Positions 1-11,610 of a DNA stretch of 64,000 nucleotides are shown here, piece after piece. The notes under the pieces are model-generated. The model ran no database searches. It was given only the letters and a program-made list of their open reading frames with translations, and was not told where the DNA came from. Where the stretch lies: contig JBAJFE010000005.1 in assembly GCA_037903355.1 (NCBI GenBank), positions 3,410,001 to 3,474,000 on the forward strand, read 5' to 3'. This stretch comes from Trichuris trichiura (lineage: Eukaryota > Nematoda > Enoplea > Trichinellida > Trichuridae). The first letter of the stretch is position 1. Every line of letters starts with the position of its first letter. The translations under genes and the position numbers were made by a program.

Positions 1-3000
1 ATGACTATGTCGATTCAGGCGAGACAACATCCAGTGGTGTACGCGGTATTTTGAACTTCACTGAATTTTTTAATGTCTGAGCGATGACTGCTCTAAATTT
101 CACCTTCAGCTCAACTTCAAAGTAATCAAATTCAAGGTGGCTCCAAGAAGCATAAAACTACAAGTGTGAGTTGAGGTATCAAGCTCAATTTGATTACGTA
201 AAGACGAATCTCTTTGAGTCATCTGTGCCAGGCAGACTAGACCATGTGTTTCCAGTTGGTCATTGTTGGCTGTGGGATAAATTCTGAGCAGACAACTTTA
301 CAAAGTGTAAAGCAGGCTAAAGCCACGAGTGAAGAAGAAAAACAGAAGTTTTTTTGGCAACTTTGCTACATGGTGCACACTGCATGATGTGAACGATTGT
401 TGTGTCGTTTGACACTTACGATTGTACGCCCGTTTCAAAAAAGATGCTGATTCAAGAGCAGCTGGAGAAGAAGAGGCTATGTTATGGGTCAAACTTAAAT
501 TGTGATGCTCAGGCTTGAAGTCAACAGTATCGCCATGACTTTATTGTGCGGCAGGTTATGGGGCAAAGGATAGCTAATACTGACATGAGTAAGATTTGAC
601 TTGTTCAAAGCTTAATTGACACACAGTTTTGAAATCACTTTCTGACCATCAGCCTTAATAACGCATTTTAGTGGGAGTAGTTCTGTACTAGTTTATTTTT
701 GTTAACGTTTTATTCGTGAAAGAAGATTACTTCATGAACACACCCAAGCGATGAGCTTTCAGCATTTCAAATGATTAGGCAGCTTTAATTTAAAGATAGC
801 CAACGCTAATCTTTGCCTCAGAAAGCTGTTAACGGTAGAAACAGTTTTCATGGCTGCGCAAGAGATTGCGATAAGTGGTTCTGTTGCCAGGTGGTCATTA
901 GCTCATATCACAAATGTAATGTGATTTTTAAAAATTTTTAAATTATTCACTCTTATTTGGCGGTTTTCCAAAATTTCCGTTTTGTTAAGGGCAGTCACAC
1001 GTTATTATTGATGGCATGGAAGAACATCCTCGTCAGCTTTGTTAAAACCTGTTTTCCGTGCATGAGTGAAAAGAAAGTTTTTAAAAATTTATTTAAACTA
1101 CGCATGTACCTCCGTTCAACTTCGAGTTTTTTGGGAATTCATGGCGTGACATAAAGCTGGCTTTAAATAGCCTAAAATTAAAAAATAGCTTTTGCTTTTG
1201 ATAATACGTAAAAATGTTAATTACAATTAGACTTAATAGTACCTTTTCTACGGAAAATGATGTTCAAGAGGTTGACTAAAATCTTTAAAATGAATGTGCA
1301 GTCTGTCCTTAACAGCTCATCTTCAAAGTCATGAATAAGATGACGTCAGCAGCAATTCATTTTGTTGATGAAACTGATGTTTCTATTTTTTATAAGCAAG
1401 CAGCACTTATTTCCATTGTAGCAGCTTCAGCTTATAATTGTAAACAGCAAATGCCTATTTTGATAAGCAGCTAAATGTTTTTGATGATCTGCGCTCCTTG
1501 TTGACGCATGTCAAATTTTAAACTTTCTTCGCTCCTCCTTCAGCATTTCAAAAAAATATCTTTAAAAATGGCAACTTCAGTAACTGTCACGTTATAAGAA
1601 AAGTAAAAGAACTTCTACCAAATGGGAAGTCTTGTCGACTTTCAAAATTTTCTCTTTATTCCATTCTTTTGAATGACATAATAATCACCGAGAGTTAATG
1701 TGCTGTGCTTAATTAGTGATGCAAGATTTCGCGCTTTTGCTGAGCTCTCTCACAAAGCTTTACACGTCATTGCTGTTGCGGTTAACAAGATAATGCCATA
1801 CGCCGTTTATGTTGTCAGGATGCCAAAGTTCTTTCCATAATTAGAAAAAAAATGATGTTACCAACTTTATTACAGTGCAGCGCTGCTGGCAGATTTTAGT
1901 AATAGCTGAAGCAAGCTCTTAAATTAAACAGTTATGAAAAGTAGAAACTATGTATTCTTGGAATTTTGTGTAGTTACTTTCTAGTATTTATTCCGGAGTA
2001 GCCAAGTTAAAGAACTAAATTCATTCATGCATGAAATATACCTCAGAATAAATTATTAATAAAAATGTTTCCTACGTATAAGTAAACCATAACGTTACGA
2101 TGAGTTGCATATGATTCTGCGTTGATGATAATAGGCAAAGATAAGTTCGGAAGATTTTGCATAAAAGGGCCTTTCTTAACCAATAGCGCCTGTTGCAAAG
2201 AGTTCATAATTTGAATATTGTGTTCATTATGCTAATAGAAACTAATTAAATGCACAACTTTTTAATTAGTACTGTCTGTAGTTCTTATGAACCTGAGTTC
2301 TCTTGATTAGGACAAATCACAGCATGTGGTACTGTAGTGCAGTCAACGAATAATAATAAAAGCTTTGAGTGGGTAGAGGACAGATTGCATTAAGCAGTTT
2401 ATGAAAGAAGACAATTTTACATTTCATCGGATGACAACTTTTAGGTTAGAGCTTTTCGGAGCATTTCATAAATACATCTTACTCATTGTCATATTGAAGA
2501 TAGCATATGTCTAATACTTCAAATGGCTTAATGTTTAATCACTTAAATTCATAAATGAATAAAGATACAACGTTTTTGTCCTCAATGCATAATTTTCTTA
2601 ATAGTTTGTACTGTCCAATAGTTAAGACCAAATAGTTGAAAAAACATGTAAATTATCACAAGTTACACGTCACTGTAACGGTGAATAGCATAAAGGCAGG
2701 TATTAGAGGGAATATTAATGACATGCCTAACCAGAATGCAGCCCCATTCATTCTAATGTACATAAAATCTGTCGCAGCGGTTTATGCATACACGTATTTC
2801 TTTTCATACAGAATGGAATGCTAACTGACCATTGGCTCAAATCTTAGGGCATACGTTACGAACATTATCTGCTAAGCATGACAACAACTCAGACAGATGA
2901 CCAAGACAACATGATTCAGCAAAACTGGGACCAAAGAGCGTTTAAACAGGTTCTATCTCATTCACATGTACATCTTTGAAAGATCATGCTTAAAGCAAGT

Positions 3001-3004
3001 ATAT
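1..3004. other. Intergenic, no supported gene
   Basis: AT-rich sequence with only short open frames. One minus-strand frame near 412-540 is open for about 45 codons and runs into a good GTAAGT donor at about 412, but no homologous domain or partner exon is visible. Nothing else stands out. Confidence 0.6.
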
Positions 3005-4894
3005 CTATTCAAATGAAGACAGTGGATGCCCTGTAAAGTTACTGCTTGAAATATCGTCAGCTGTCAAATCCATACGGGTGCTTGAAACTGATGATGATGG
3101 TGAATCAGAACAGCTTGTTTTGTTAATGGGTCCATGGATGTCCACTTCCTCATGCGCCATAATGTTACGACGAAATTTGGCTCGAGCATTTTGAAACCAT
3201 ACCTATTATGTACAAACGTAATTACCAATGTGAAGTGAATGCAATGAAAAAACATACCTGCAAAATTCGTTTGGTTAGACCGGTTTTCTGAGCCAAATGC
3301 TTCAAGTCTTTTGCGTCCGGATTGTGGTTCAATTGGAAGTACGCTCGCATTGTTCTTAGCTGCTGCTGTTTGAATGATGTCCTCATACGTTTTGGACGAA
3401 TGCCAATAGCATTGCACATATCTGATCCCTGACTCATCTCTTCCGATGACTTCTCCGAACTTGGCTGACTCACCGCTGAAACAAAAACGTCAATCCCGAG
3501 TAGGCGTCACCTTAATTACCAATGACAACTTCAATCATTCTGAAATCACGGTAAGCATTTACCTACTACCTTTTAGGCATTCTCATTTGTCATCTCTGTG
3601 AAGTATAGGCTTTGAGTGAGCTTTTCCTATGGGATGTCAATTAGTTTTCATCAAAAGGTCATACACAGACGCACGCCTCAGAGGATAGGTAAGAATTGGA
3701 AGCGTTGAAACGGGACACTGTTCAAGCGAGTGCAAAATAGAACCTACTGTAGATCTTCCTGCCTCCCTTATTCATAAAAGCAACTGCTGCACTAATTAGA
3801 GCTGGCACAAGTAGCACCAGACGTTTCCGACGGATCAGTGCTGCAAATCCTGGCACCTTTGCTCAACGAAGCTTGAACTGAATCAATACGCGTCTACATT
3901 GATTCTCCCTTTGCTGGCAGTCTGTAGATGCGCATACCTACTGTATAATTTTTGATCATCTCACTTTGTCAACAATATTCTTGTCTAGCTAATCGTAAGC
4001 AAGATGAATCAAGAAAATGTATAGTTTATAAATTATGATCACTGTTCATCTCGCCGCTCAGGTGAACAAACAATAAGCTATGGGAGCAGGAAATCAAGTT
4101 GCCTTCCTGCAACGCATTGCATGCCATGTTTGTACATAAGCAGCGAAATGAGCAATGATCCGTTTGCATAGCGGATAGGGGAAATGTTGAAAATACATCT
4201 GCCCTTTTTGGGTTATCAAAAATGAACAGTACAATTTCGTAAGCCCACCTGGTAGTTTCTTCTCATGTTCAATAAGGGACCTCTTGCGTCTGGGCCGCCC
4301 TTTTGGGCGTCCGGACTGTTTCTGCTTTTGCAATGGAATGCTTGCGCGATTGTCAGCTGCGACGACATCCGCGATTTCGTGCCAGCCGGTTGAATCAAGA
4401 TGCTTTGTTACCAACCATTGATTGCAGTGAACATTACAGTACACTAAGCCACTATCCGTTAGGCCAAAGTAGTCGCCTTTCCGCAACTGCACTGAACATA
4501 CAACGCACGTAAAACAGCAAACATGGAACACGTTCTCCTTAGCCCGCATGACAAGGTCCCTCGGTGAAAGCATACGTCGACAGCGGGTACACTTTTTGGC
4601 AAATTGCCTGCGTACGGATGTGATTTTAAGCCTTTTAAAAAAAGTGACGCGGTAAAATAATCTTTACTTGAAGTAGTCTTCCTTGCAGAAGATCAATCCG
4701 TTTCGAGTGAAACAGGTCAGATTAGTTTCCAAGTTGCTATGACAAACGCAGCATTGAAGGCATTGGATATGCCAACATTGACCAGCGACATGGAGGTAGA
4801 ATTGGTCGGTAATGTTTTCCCGGCAAGCGAAGCATACATTTCTTTTCAAACTGGTGGTCGCTTCCGTGCTTGAACCGCCGTCTTGCAAATCCAT
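3005..4894 (-). CDS. LIM-homeodomain transcription factor, LHX2/9 (apterous/ttx-3) class
   Basis: Four coding exons join in frame: 4894-4668, 4607-4249, 3475-3258 and 3202-3005 (333 codons plus TAG). All introns are GT-AG; two are 55-60 bp. The first LIM domain (CFAC...WHIQCLQCC...CKEDYF) is in exon 1. The second (KCTRC...HVCCFTC...YCNVHC) is in exon 2, followed by a basic stretch (RPKGRPRRKR). The homeodomain starts RPKRMRTSF in exon 3 and ends WFQNARAKFRRN in exon 4. The intron splitting it falls just before the WFQN helix. NHNPDAKDLKHLAQKTGLTKR is the LHX2/9 signature. The ATG lies 7 bp after a strong TTTACAG acceptor (4902), so an upstream exon exists, probably untranslated. Family members specify neurons or appendage and wing fate as nuclear DNA-binding factors. 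The class call is firm; orthology to one named gene is not tested. Confidence 0.93.
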
Positions 4895-4901
4895 GGAGAA
4901 G

Positions 4902-5200
4902 CTGTAAAGAAAGGCTCAATGTTGAAGAGAGCGGCTCCAAGCATAACGTTGGGCGTCACGCCCTATCAAGAAAGTTTTAAAATTTTTTGCCCCACACTTC
5001 GAAACACCATTTAATTCAGCCATATGCCAAGCGGTTATAGGCTCGTCTAGTGGGCGGTAATGCTTTACGTGACTTCTCAGCGAACATGTTTGAAAATTCT
5101 GCCGCTTCTTTACGACTGTCTCTCGTTGGTGGCAAATGATTATGATCATTTTAACTAGCAAAAACTATTGGCGCTTCATAAGAAGATTCACCAACTTACC
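4902..5200 (-). other. Probable leader-exon donor and 5' intron of the LHX gene
   Basis: On the minus strand a GAAG|GTAAGT donor at 5200/5199 lies 298 bp upstream of the TTTACAG acceptor that precedes the LHX start codon. The sequence upstream of the donor has no long frame entering the gene, so the exon is most likely 5' UTR. A trans-spliced leader at the same acceptor is an equally simple alternative if the organism is a nematode. Confidence 0.4.
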
Positions 5201-6681
5201 TTCAGCAAAAGTGGTCGATACGAAGTTAACCGCACGGCCGCTGCTACTCACCAGTAGCGACCCTCTACGGGCTGCACATTTGAATTGGGTTGAAGAGTGA
5301 AAGGAGAAGACTTAGAAAGGCAGTAGGCGTGGCTCATGTCGACAAATGACCATCTAACGTCGATTCAGCAAAAGCGACAACTTCCCGTTCGATTGGACGA
5401 GCGATAACTGAATGGCCAACCTGTTGATATTGCTTCACTCGAACTGACAGATTTTAACACCTTGCCGGCTTCCGTATTCGCCTGATCAAATTTAGCGGCG
5501 GGAAGCACAGATGTCACCTTAAACGGTATCCCACTTCAAAAGTAAACAGCAGACAGCTTTGAGTAACTACCGCTTCCGATGATCACTTCGAACTAGATAA
5601 GCAACATTTTACCAACCTTATTTATTGGTTGCGCCGGATATACATCGCGTAGGTATTTGTACATTGAGGCGGCGAATGCCAACTTTGGAATCGGCGGTGA
5701 AGTAGCAGCTCTCGGTTTGGCCAGCTGACCGCCACTTGTCCAAGCAGCCGACCGTTGTTTGCTTTGAAACAAATGGCACTTCTTGGAAAAGAGCGTAGTG
5801 TGGAAGAAAGACCGCTTTGCCGAGGGCTTATTTCAATTTCCGGAAGAAATCCGACCAAAGGCAACTGGCCAAGCGATCGCCACCTGCCCAACTTTAGCAA
5901 AGCCGCTTAGAGCCAACACCAATTGAAAAGGCACGTGCCCTTGGGTGACCGACGGCAATGGAGCAGAAAAATGGACGCAAAGCCGAACGGTGCTTGTCTA
6001 AAGATGCTGAACAAGGCCTGCGAGCCGACACGAGGAGGAGATTCGATTATTGGGTCCAATACGTATAGCCAGACAGGTGCACCATTGGTAAAGTTCCGGC
6101 TAAATCACCGGTCGGCAGTTCGCAAGCGATTAATTATGACCTATGTACCGGTTTCGGTTTTAATTGCGCACCTTGACGACCGTCCGTCAGGAAGAGGCTC
6201 TCAAAAGTGAACGCGTTGGTGCATAGAAGCGGAAGAGGCGGTCGTCAACCTGTTGGACGGCAGTAGCACGCACCGCGAACGAAGGATCAAATCCCCGCTA
6301 ACACTCTTACCATCCCTACAAGGCGCTATAAAAGGATAACCGACAGCCGAACTGAATTGAGCGCTCCAAAAAGGCCGGCAGCGACGCCCGCTTCATAATC
6401 TCACGTATTGGACAAACATTCAAGAATAGATGCCGCTTTTGTCGTTACACTATCAAGTGACCGAAGGATGTTGAGTAGAGCGAAGTCGAAATTGGAACTG
6501 TCCCGACGCTTGGCCAAGTCTGTGTAGCCTTTTCAAAGCTATATTCGGTTACAGGCTAAGACAAACAAGATGAAGGAAAGAAATGCGTCCGCCCGCCATT
6601 TTGCGCGGCAATAGATGCTTCGCCCACTGAAATGTTTAATAATAGAACACGGCGTACAATCGAAGACGAGACGACAAAATC
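5201..6681. other. GC-richer intergenic stretch between the LHX and RFC1 genes
   Basis: This 1.5 kb is visibly richer in G+C than the flanks and lies upstream of the LHX gene, so it is a candidate promoter and enhancer region. Its open frames (for example 5622-5900 minus and 5923-6210 plus) show no domain or splice support. An ATTAAA on the minus strand near 6633-6638 is a plausible RFC1 polyadenylation signal, about 45 bp past the stop. Confidence 0.45.
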
Positions 6682-9600
6682 TTATACGTTGACCACAGCT
6701 TTCTTTCTGCCCGACGTTGCTTTCGTTCCGCCTCGGCCTTTCTTGGCGGTTGCTTTGCCCTTCGCGGGTGCGCTCTTTACCTTAGCTGCCTTCTACAAGA
6801 AAAAGGGAACGGCCGTTAGAATCAATTCGTCATAGTCATCTTCAAGTCACCAAAAGTAAGGCCGTATCTTCGTCATCGCTGCTGTCATCGTCTTCAGCCA
6901 ACAGTTCTACTGCATCAGCTGTCTCTTGACCATTCTCAACCACGTCTAACGTATCAACGGGTAGCCTTTTACGTCGATTCAACGTAGCTCCAACGACATC
7001 GTAGGGAAGCATATGCGTTGAGGTATTGAAGGCGCGCGTAAATGCCGCCTTTGTCTGAAAAATACCGCCTTGTTCTTTAAAAAGTGTAAAAAGAACAAAA
7101 ATCGCTGGATGCTGTTTAACCTTGCTCGACAATTTCGACATTGGATCCTTTCGATGAGGCCACGTGCCCAATTCCATTATCGTATCCACGTCATCCTTAG
7201 ACATGTCGTAAGACTGACACAAATCCAGCGCTTTCGTTACGTCCTCTCGATTTAAATGTGCCATTATTGAGTCGCGCATATGATCAACATAGTCGAGGCA
7301 GATCGAAGCGGTGTCGGCAGACGAGCTATGACAGAAGTTTCTAAAAAAAAAGAAAAGCAAAGAGGTCGCTGCTTACTGAATGGACGTGTGCAGATGAAGT
7401 TGCTGCAGTTGGCGAAAAAGACGGCCAGTTTTTGAATTTTTACCAAACCAGGCGGGAAAACTGATTTGACCCTTCAGATAGCCTTTCATCAGCTCCGTTG
7501 GAATGACCGTGGAAAATGTCGCCTCAACGAATAGCACTCAAGCATGACATCATCCCTGACGTCACTTTCGCAAACTTACCTGTAAGTTCAAAAGTGACCA
7601 ACTGCTGAAGCTGCGAATCTGCTTGTCCACAACGTCGCCGTAGGCAATGAACTGCGCCGCCTCGGCTAGTGCAGCCAAACGGTCCAGTATATTGCTGCAA
7701 AATGCGAAACCGCTTTGAAAGTACGCCTTTCGGATAGTGGCTATAACGTCGCCATTGACGGTCAGCCATTGCGAGACATCATAAGGTCAGATGACACGCG
7801 GAATCATCCCTTAAGTGTATGAACCCACCCGGCAAAATAATTTACATATTTTTGCACTTACTTTCCAGTAACGCAGTGGGGGTAGTTTTCTTGGACAAAT
7901 AATGGTACCAAGCTGTAGTCGGTGAAGAAGATTTCCGCTCGGTCGATTAGTGACAACTGCGCCGAACCCTCCGAGTCAGTAAATAAAGAACGAGTTGCTT
8001 CGAATATGTTCTTAAAGATAGGAAGTTAAGCCTTAGGTGTCGCAGTTTTTCTTTTCAATCCTACCATATTCACATCCTTCTTGACGGATTGTCTGGCTTC
8101 ATCGAAAGTGACATTTTGCTTGCTGGACGTCATCAGACTGAGATTATGCAGCACCTGACGGATATCGTGCTGAGCAGCTTCTATGAGTTGGTCCAACGTC
8201 TGCGGAGATACGGCCAAGCGTTCCTTGTGGACAATGGACATCAAAGCACTCTTAATCGAAGTTTCAACATGACTCAACAAAGCCTTAAAAAATCATTTTG
8301 GAAGCCCTACCCTGATTTGCAAGGTCTGCGGTCGATGGAAACGCAAGTCGAAGCAGTGATTAGCCAAACTGCGCACTTTTGGGCTTTGACGATCGTTGCA
8401 TATGCAAATGATGGGAATTCGGGTTCGCTTAATCAATTCGATTAATCCTTGCATGCCGGCTCTGTCCTCGTTGCCGCTCATTCCGTCCACTTCGTCCATT
8501 ATAAGTACATGATTGAGTACTCCCTCCTCCACGACATTCGACCTGAAGTCCTTACAGTAATATTGCTCCAGGCATCGTGACGTAAGCGACGCTGAGCAAG
8601 TTTGCTCAAGCAATTTTTTGTTGCGAGCATCCGACGCATTTCGCTCCACATACGGAAGGTGCAGCTCCTAAGACAACCAATTGGAAGTCAGCTGCTTTGC
8701 CGACGATTCAAATAGGAAATACAGGTAACTCAGAATATTATACAGCAGACATGTGAGCATATACATTCCTTTTCCAGCTTATCTTAAATATACAAAACAA
8801 TCGCCATTTTTGGCGACAATCTAATTTTGAGTGACTTAGTGCTGGTGTAATTATTTAGAGTTGTTTTGTACAACACAATGCCAGGTAAGAGAGCGCTTAA
8901 GCTTTAAAACGTCGGTATAGAAAAACTCATTTGCATTTTTCTTCAACTCTTTAACTGTGCAGTTGAAGTAGCGACTTTTGCTTTCGTTTCGAAGTCTCAA
9001 ATGATTCTTATTGCAGAAATTTTGAAGACGGTCAGCTTAGATTAAATTATTTTGTCCATTTAAGCTTAGCACCTTCCTCCGTGTTCAACGATTCAACTAT
9101 TAATATTTGCATATGCATGCTGATCACAGAACTTTGTTTACCTATTATTTAAAAGATTATTCAACATTCGCTTGTTTACAACTTGAAAGACGGATGCGAC
9201 TTCGGAGGAAGCCCTCATCTTTGCAAATAAACATAGAGTAAACAGTGAATGACAATGAGGCTGCACAGTAGGAAATTCGCCCCATTTAAATGAACGATCC
9301 CAAACGAGTCTCCTGAAACTGTAACACTTAAATGCGCCCGTTCGCTTAGGTTATGACATATTTACTTCCGCGCTTAGACAAATGGTTATTTTGGCCTAAT
9401 TGTATACGCCTATCAATAATTACCATCCCCTTGCCGCTTTTATGCAATCACTAAAATAGATGCGTCTAAACAGAGGGTTGCCTACCTTGCAGCACAGTTG
9501 AGCAGTTGTCGTTTTGCCAATGCCGGGGGGACCCGAAAGCAGAGCCGCTTTGAACGAACTACCGTCGTCGGAAGCGCCAAATTTTTTCGCTCCTGAAAAT

Positions 9601-11610
9601 CACTTACGGAAATTGTATTTGTAAAAAACGACTTTACCGGTTTTCTTTTTGGCCCCGTCGCCGTGCCATTGGTGCCAGGAACGCAGCCAGGTGAGCAGTT
9701 TGTTCAGGCAGCTCTTGGGTCCCTGTTGACCTATCACCTGTTTCAACGTGGTCGGTTTGTACTTTTCCGGCCAAAGGTCAAATCGGTCCCCTTTACTCTC
9801 AGTTGATGCTTTATCTTTCGAGCTGCTGCTTTCTTTCGCGACCGTCGGCACAGTGCTGGCTTTTTTCTTCTTTTTCGGCGAGGGAGAGCTTGGTTCAGCC
9901 TTTGTGGGTTCTTTGGCCGACTTTGAACGAATCAGGTTGTACAGATCGTCGTCGCTCAAAACTTTTACGCCAAGTTCCTTAGCCTTCAAATTATTAAACA
10001 TACGGAAACCGGAAGGATCAAACGTAAAAGTCAAATCACCTTGGCAGACTTGGACTCGCCCGCGTCTCGTCCCAAGAGCAGATAATTCGTCTTGTGGCTT
10101 ACGGCAGTTGTCACACGACCACCATGTTTCAAAATGAGCGCCTTTGCATCGTCTCTGGTTATGGACTCAAGTATACCACTTATGACGAACGTGAGACCGG
10201 CAAGGCAGTCTTCCGTGCCCTAAAGCATGGAAAGTGAAATGTGACCGGTCGAAAAGGTACACCCTCTTTACCTGCGGTATTTCCTTTGAACCCAAAGCGC
10301 GAGGACCCTCACGTTTTAAGTAGTCAACATAGGAGCGGCGCTTTGTAGCGGCTGGACTTTGCGTGGATTCTTCATTTTAAAACAGCGTTAGCAAGCAGGC
10401 GAAAATTCCCATTATGCCGCATACCCAAATGCCCGCCGCTTGGTTTGTCCGAGTTAAGGCTGTCCTCCGTTTCCTGGGCAACCTTCTTCCGAGGCGACTT
10501 AGTTGGAACCACCTTTGAGGGGGACTTGGTGGCCACCTTTCGAGGGCTGTCGACCACCGTTTGAACTGCCCTTTTCTTGGCCGGCGAAGAAACCGATGGT
10601 TTTGACTCTCCGTCCAATTCCAACAATTCCTCCAAGTCTGAACCTGGTTTTTGACGTTTTCGTGCGGGTTTTTTTGTTTGGACCATTTTCATCGATTCGG
10701 GACTATCCTGCGGCGCAAAGAGAAAGTAGGCTATCAACTGATTGATTGCGTATCGGCAAAAAGTACCAAGTCTTTGGCGCATTTCTTCGCCATAGCTGAA
10801 AAGCGCTCGGAGTCAGAGTCCTTTGGCTTCTTGCCACCGTGAAAATATGCAGCAGCTGTAATTGGATGTAATTGAGCTTCTTTAGACGACTTTGTCTTCT
10901 TGGTTGTTTTGATTGACGATTTTTTGGCTAAACGAAATCAAAGATCAAAGCTGCACTGTTCATGTTTACCCTTACAAGCCTTCGGTTCCTCGGCGAAATC
11001 GGAATCGTCCGAGTGAACGTCTTTCGCCGCTTTAAGCGGGCGTCCTTTTTTCGGCTTTGTTTTCTCTTTCGAAGGATATGCTACATTTAGCTAAGGAAAA
11101 ATTCGACTCGACCAAATACTTACCATTCTTTTCCTTGTAATGTTTTGCCAATTTGCTTGGAACGGGGTCCTCAGAATCCGACGGATCTGCAATGCAACTG
11201 CCGACGAACGTTCAAGCGAACGAAAAAACGCAAATACCCGACGTGTAAGTAGGAATTGGTTTCTTGCCTTTGGAAGTTTTGCCCTTTGGCATGGCTTTCT
11301 AAGAAGATGCAATAGCATTTGGTTCAGCGAGGGAAACTTCAGCCCACCTTGTTGTTTTCACTTTTGGAAGGTTTTCCGCCGAAAAAATGTCGAATATCCT
11401 GAATTTAAAACGCTTGAAACGACCATGCACACTAATGCGTCGTCACTTTGTCAATGGAGCATGCAGGAAACCAAAGTAAACAACTGTAGGCCGTGCAGGA
11501 TTCGCCGCTTAGAGTACAGCATATTCTCACTGGGGCAAACGAAAAGGTGAACGTAATCGTCCTGACGATAAGCTTGGTTGTTCAGCTGCAAAGCAGATTA
11601 TGCTTACCAT
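6682..11610 (-). CDS. RFC1: Replication factor C subunit 1 (clamp-loader large subunit)
   Basis: Nineteen exons join without a frame break to 981 codons: 11610-11608, 11398-11348, 11298-11238, 11186-11124, 11080-10976, 10927-10767, 10707-10425, 10369-10272, 10219-10040, 9983-9638, 9592-9486, 8667-8311, 8250-8065, 8010-7862, 7694-7580, 7522-7377, 7340-7121, 7054-6851 and 6792-6682. The N terminus reads DIRHFFGG, the PCNA-binding start of RFC1. A Lys-rich acidic region follows, then a BRCT domain (exons 8-10: GTEDCLAGLTFVISG...KTNYLLLGRDAGESK). The AAA+ ATPase has Walker A GPPGIGKT (exon 11) and Walker B LIMDEVDG (exon 12), then RFC box IIGQQG-like, NASDAR and DIRQVLHNLS motifs. The RFC1 C-terminal domain and a basic tail end the protein. 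RFC1 opens and loads the PCNA ring at primer ends in the nucleus. Most introns are 45-70 bp; intron 11 is 818 bp. The exon 1 start (ATG|GTAAGC) and a few weak acceptors (AAG) are inferred. Confidence 0.93.

Noticed and set aside
5622..6210. Long frames on both strands in the GC-richer intergenic DNA
   Set aside because: Long open frames are expected where G+C is higher; no domain, splice site or codon pattern supports them.
7055..7120. Extra 22 residues (VKQHPAIFVLFTLFKEQGGIF) inside RFC1
   Set aside because: The segment has a GTTAAA donor and a TTTTTCAG acceptor and its removal restores the conserved SSK-TKAAFTRA junction, so it is an in-frame intron.
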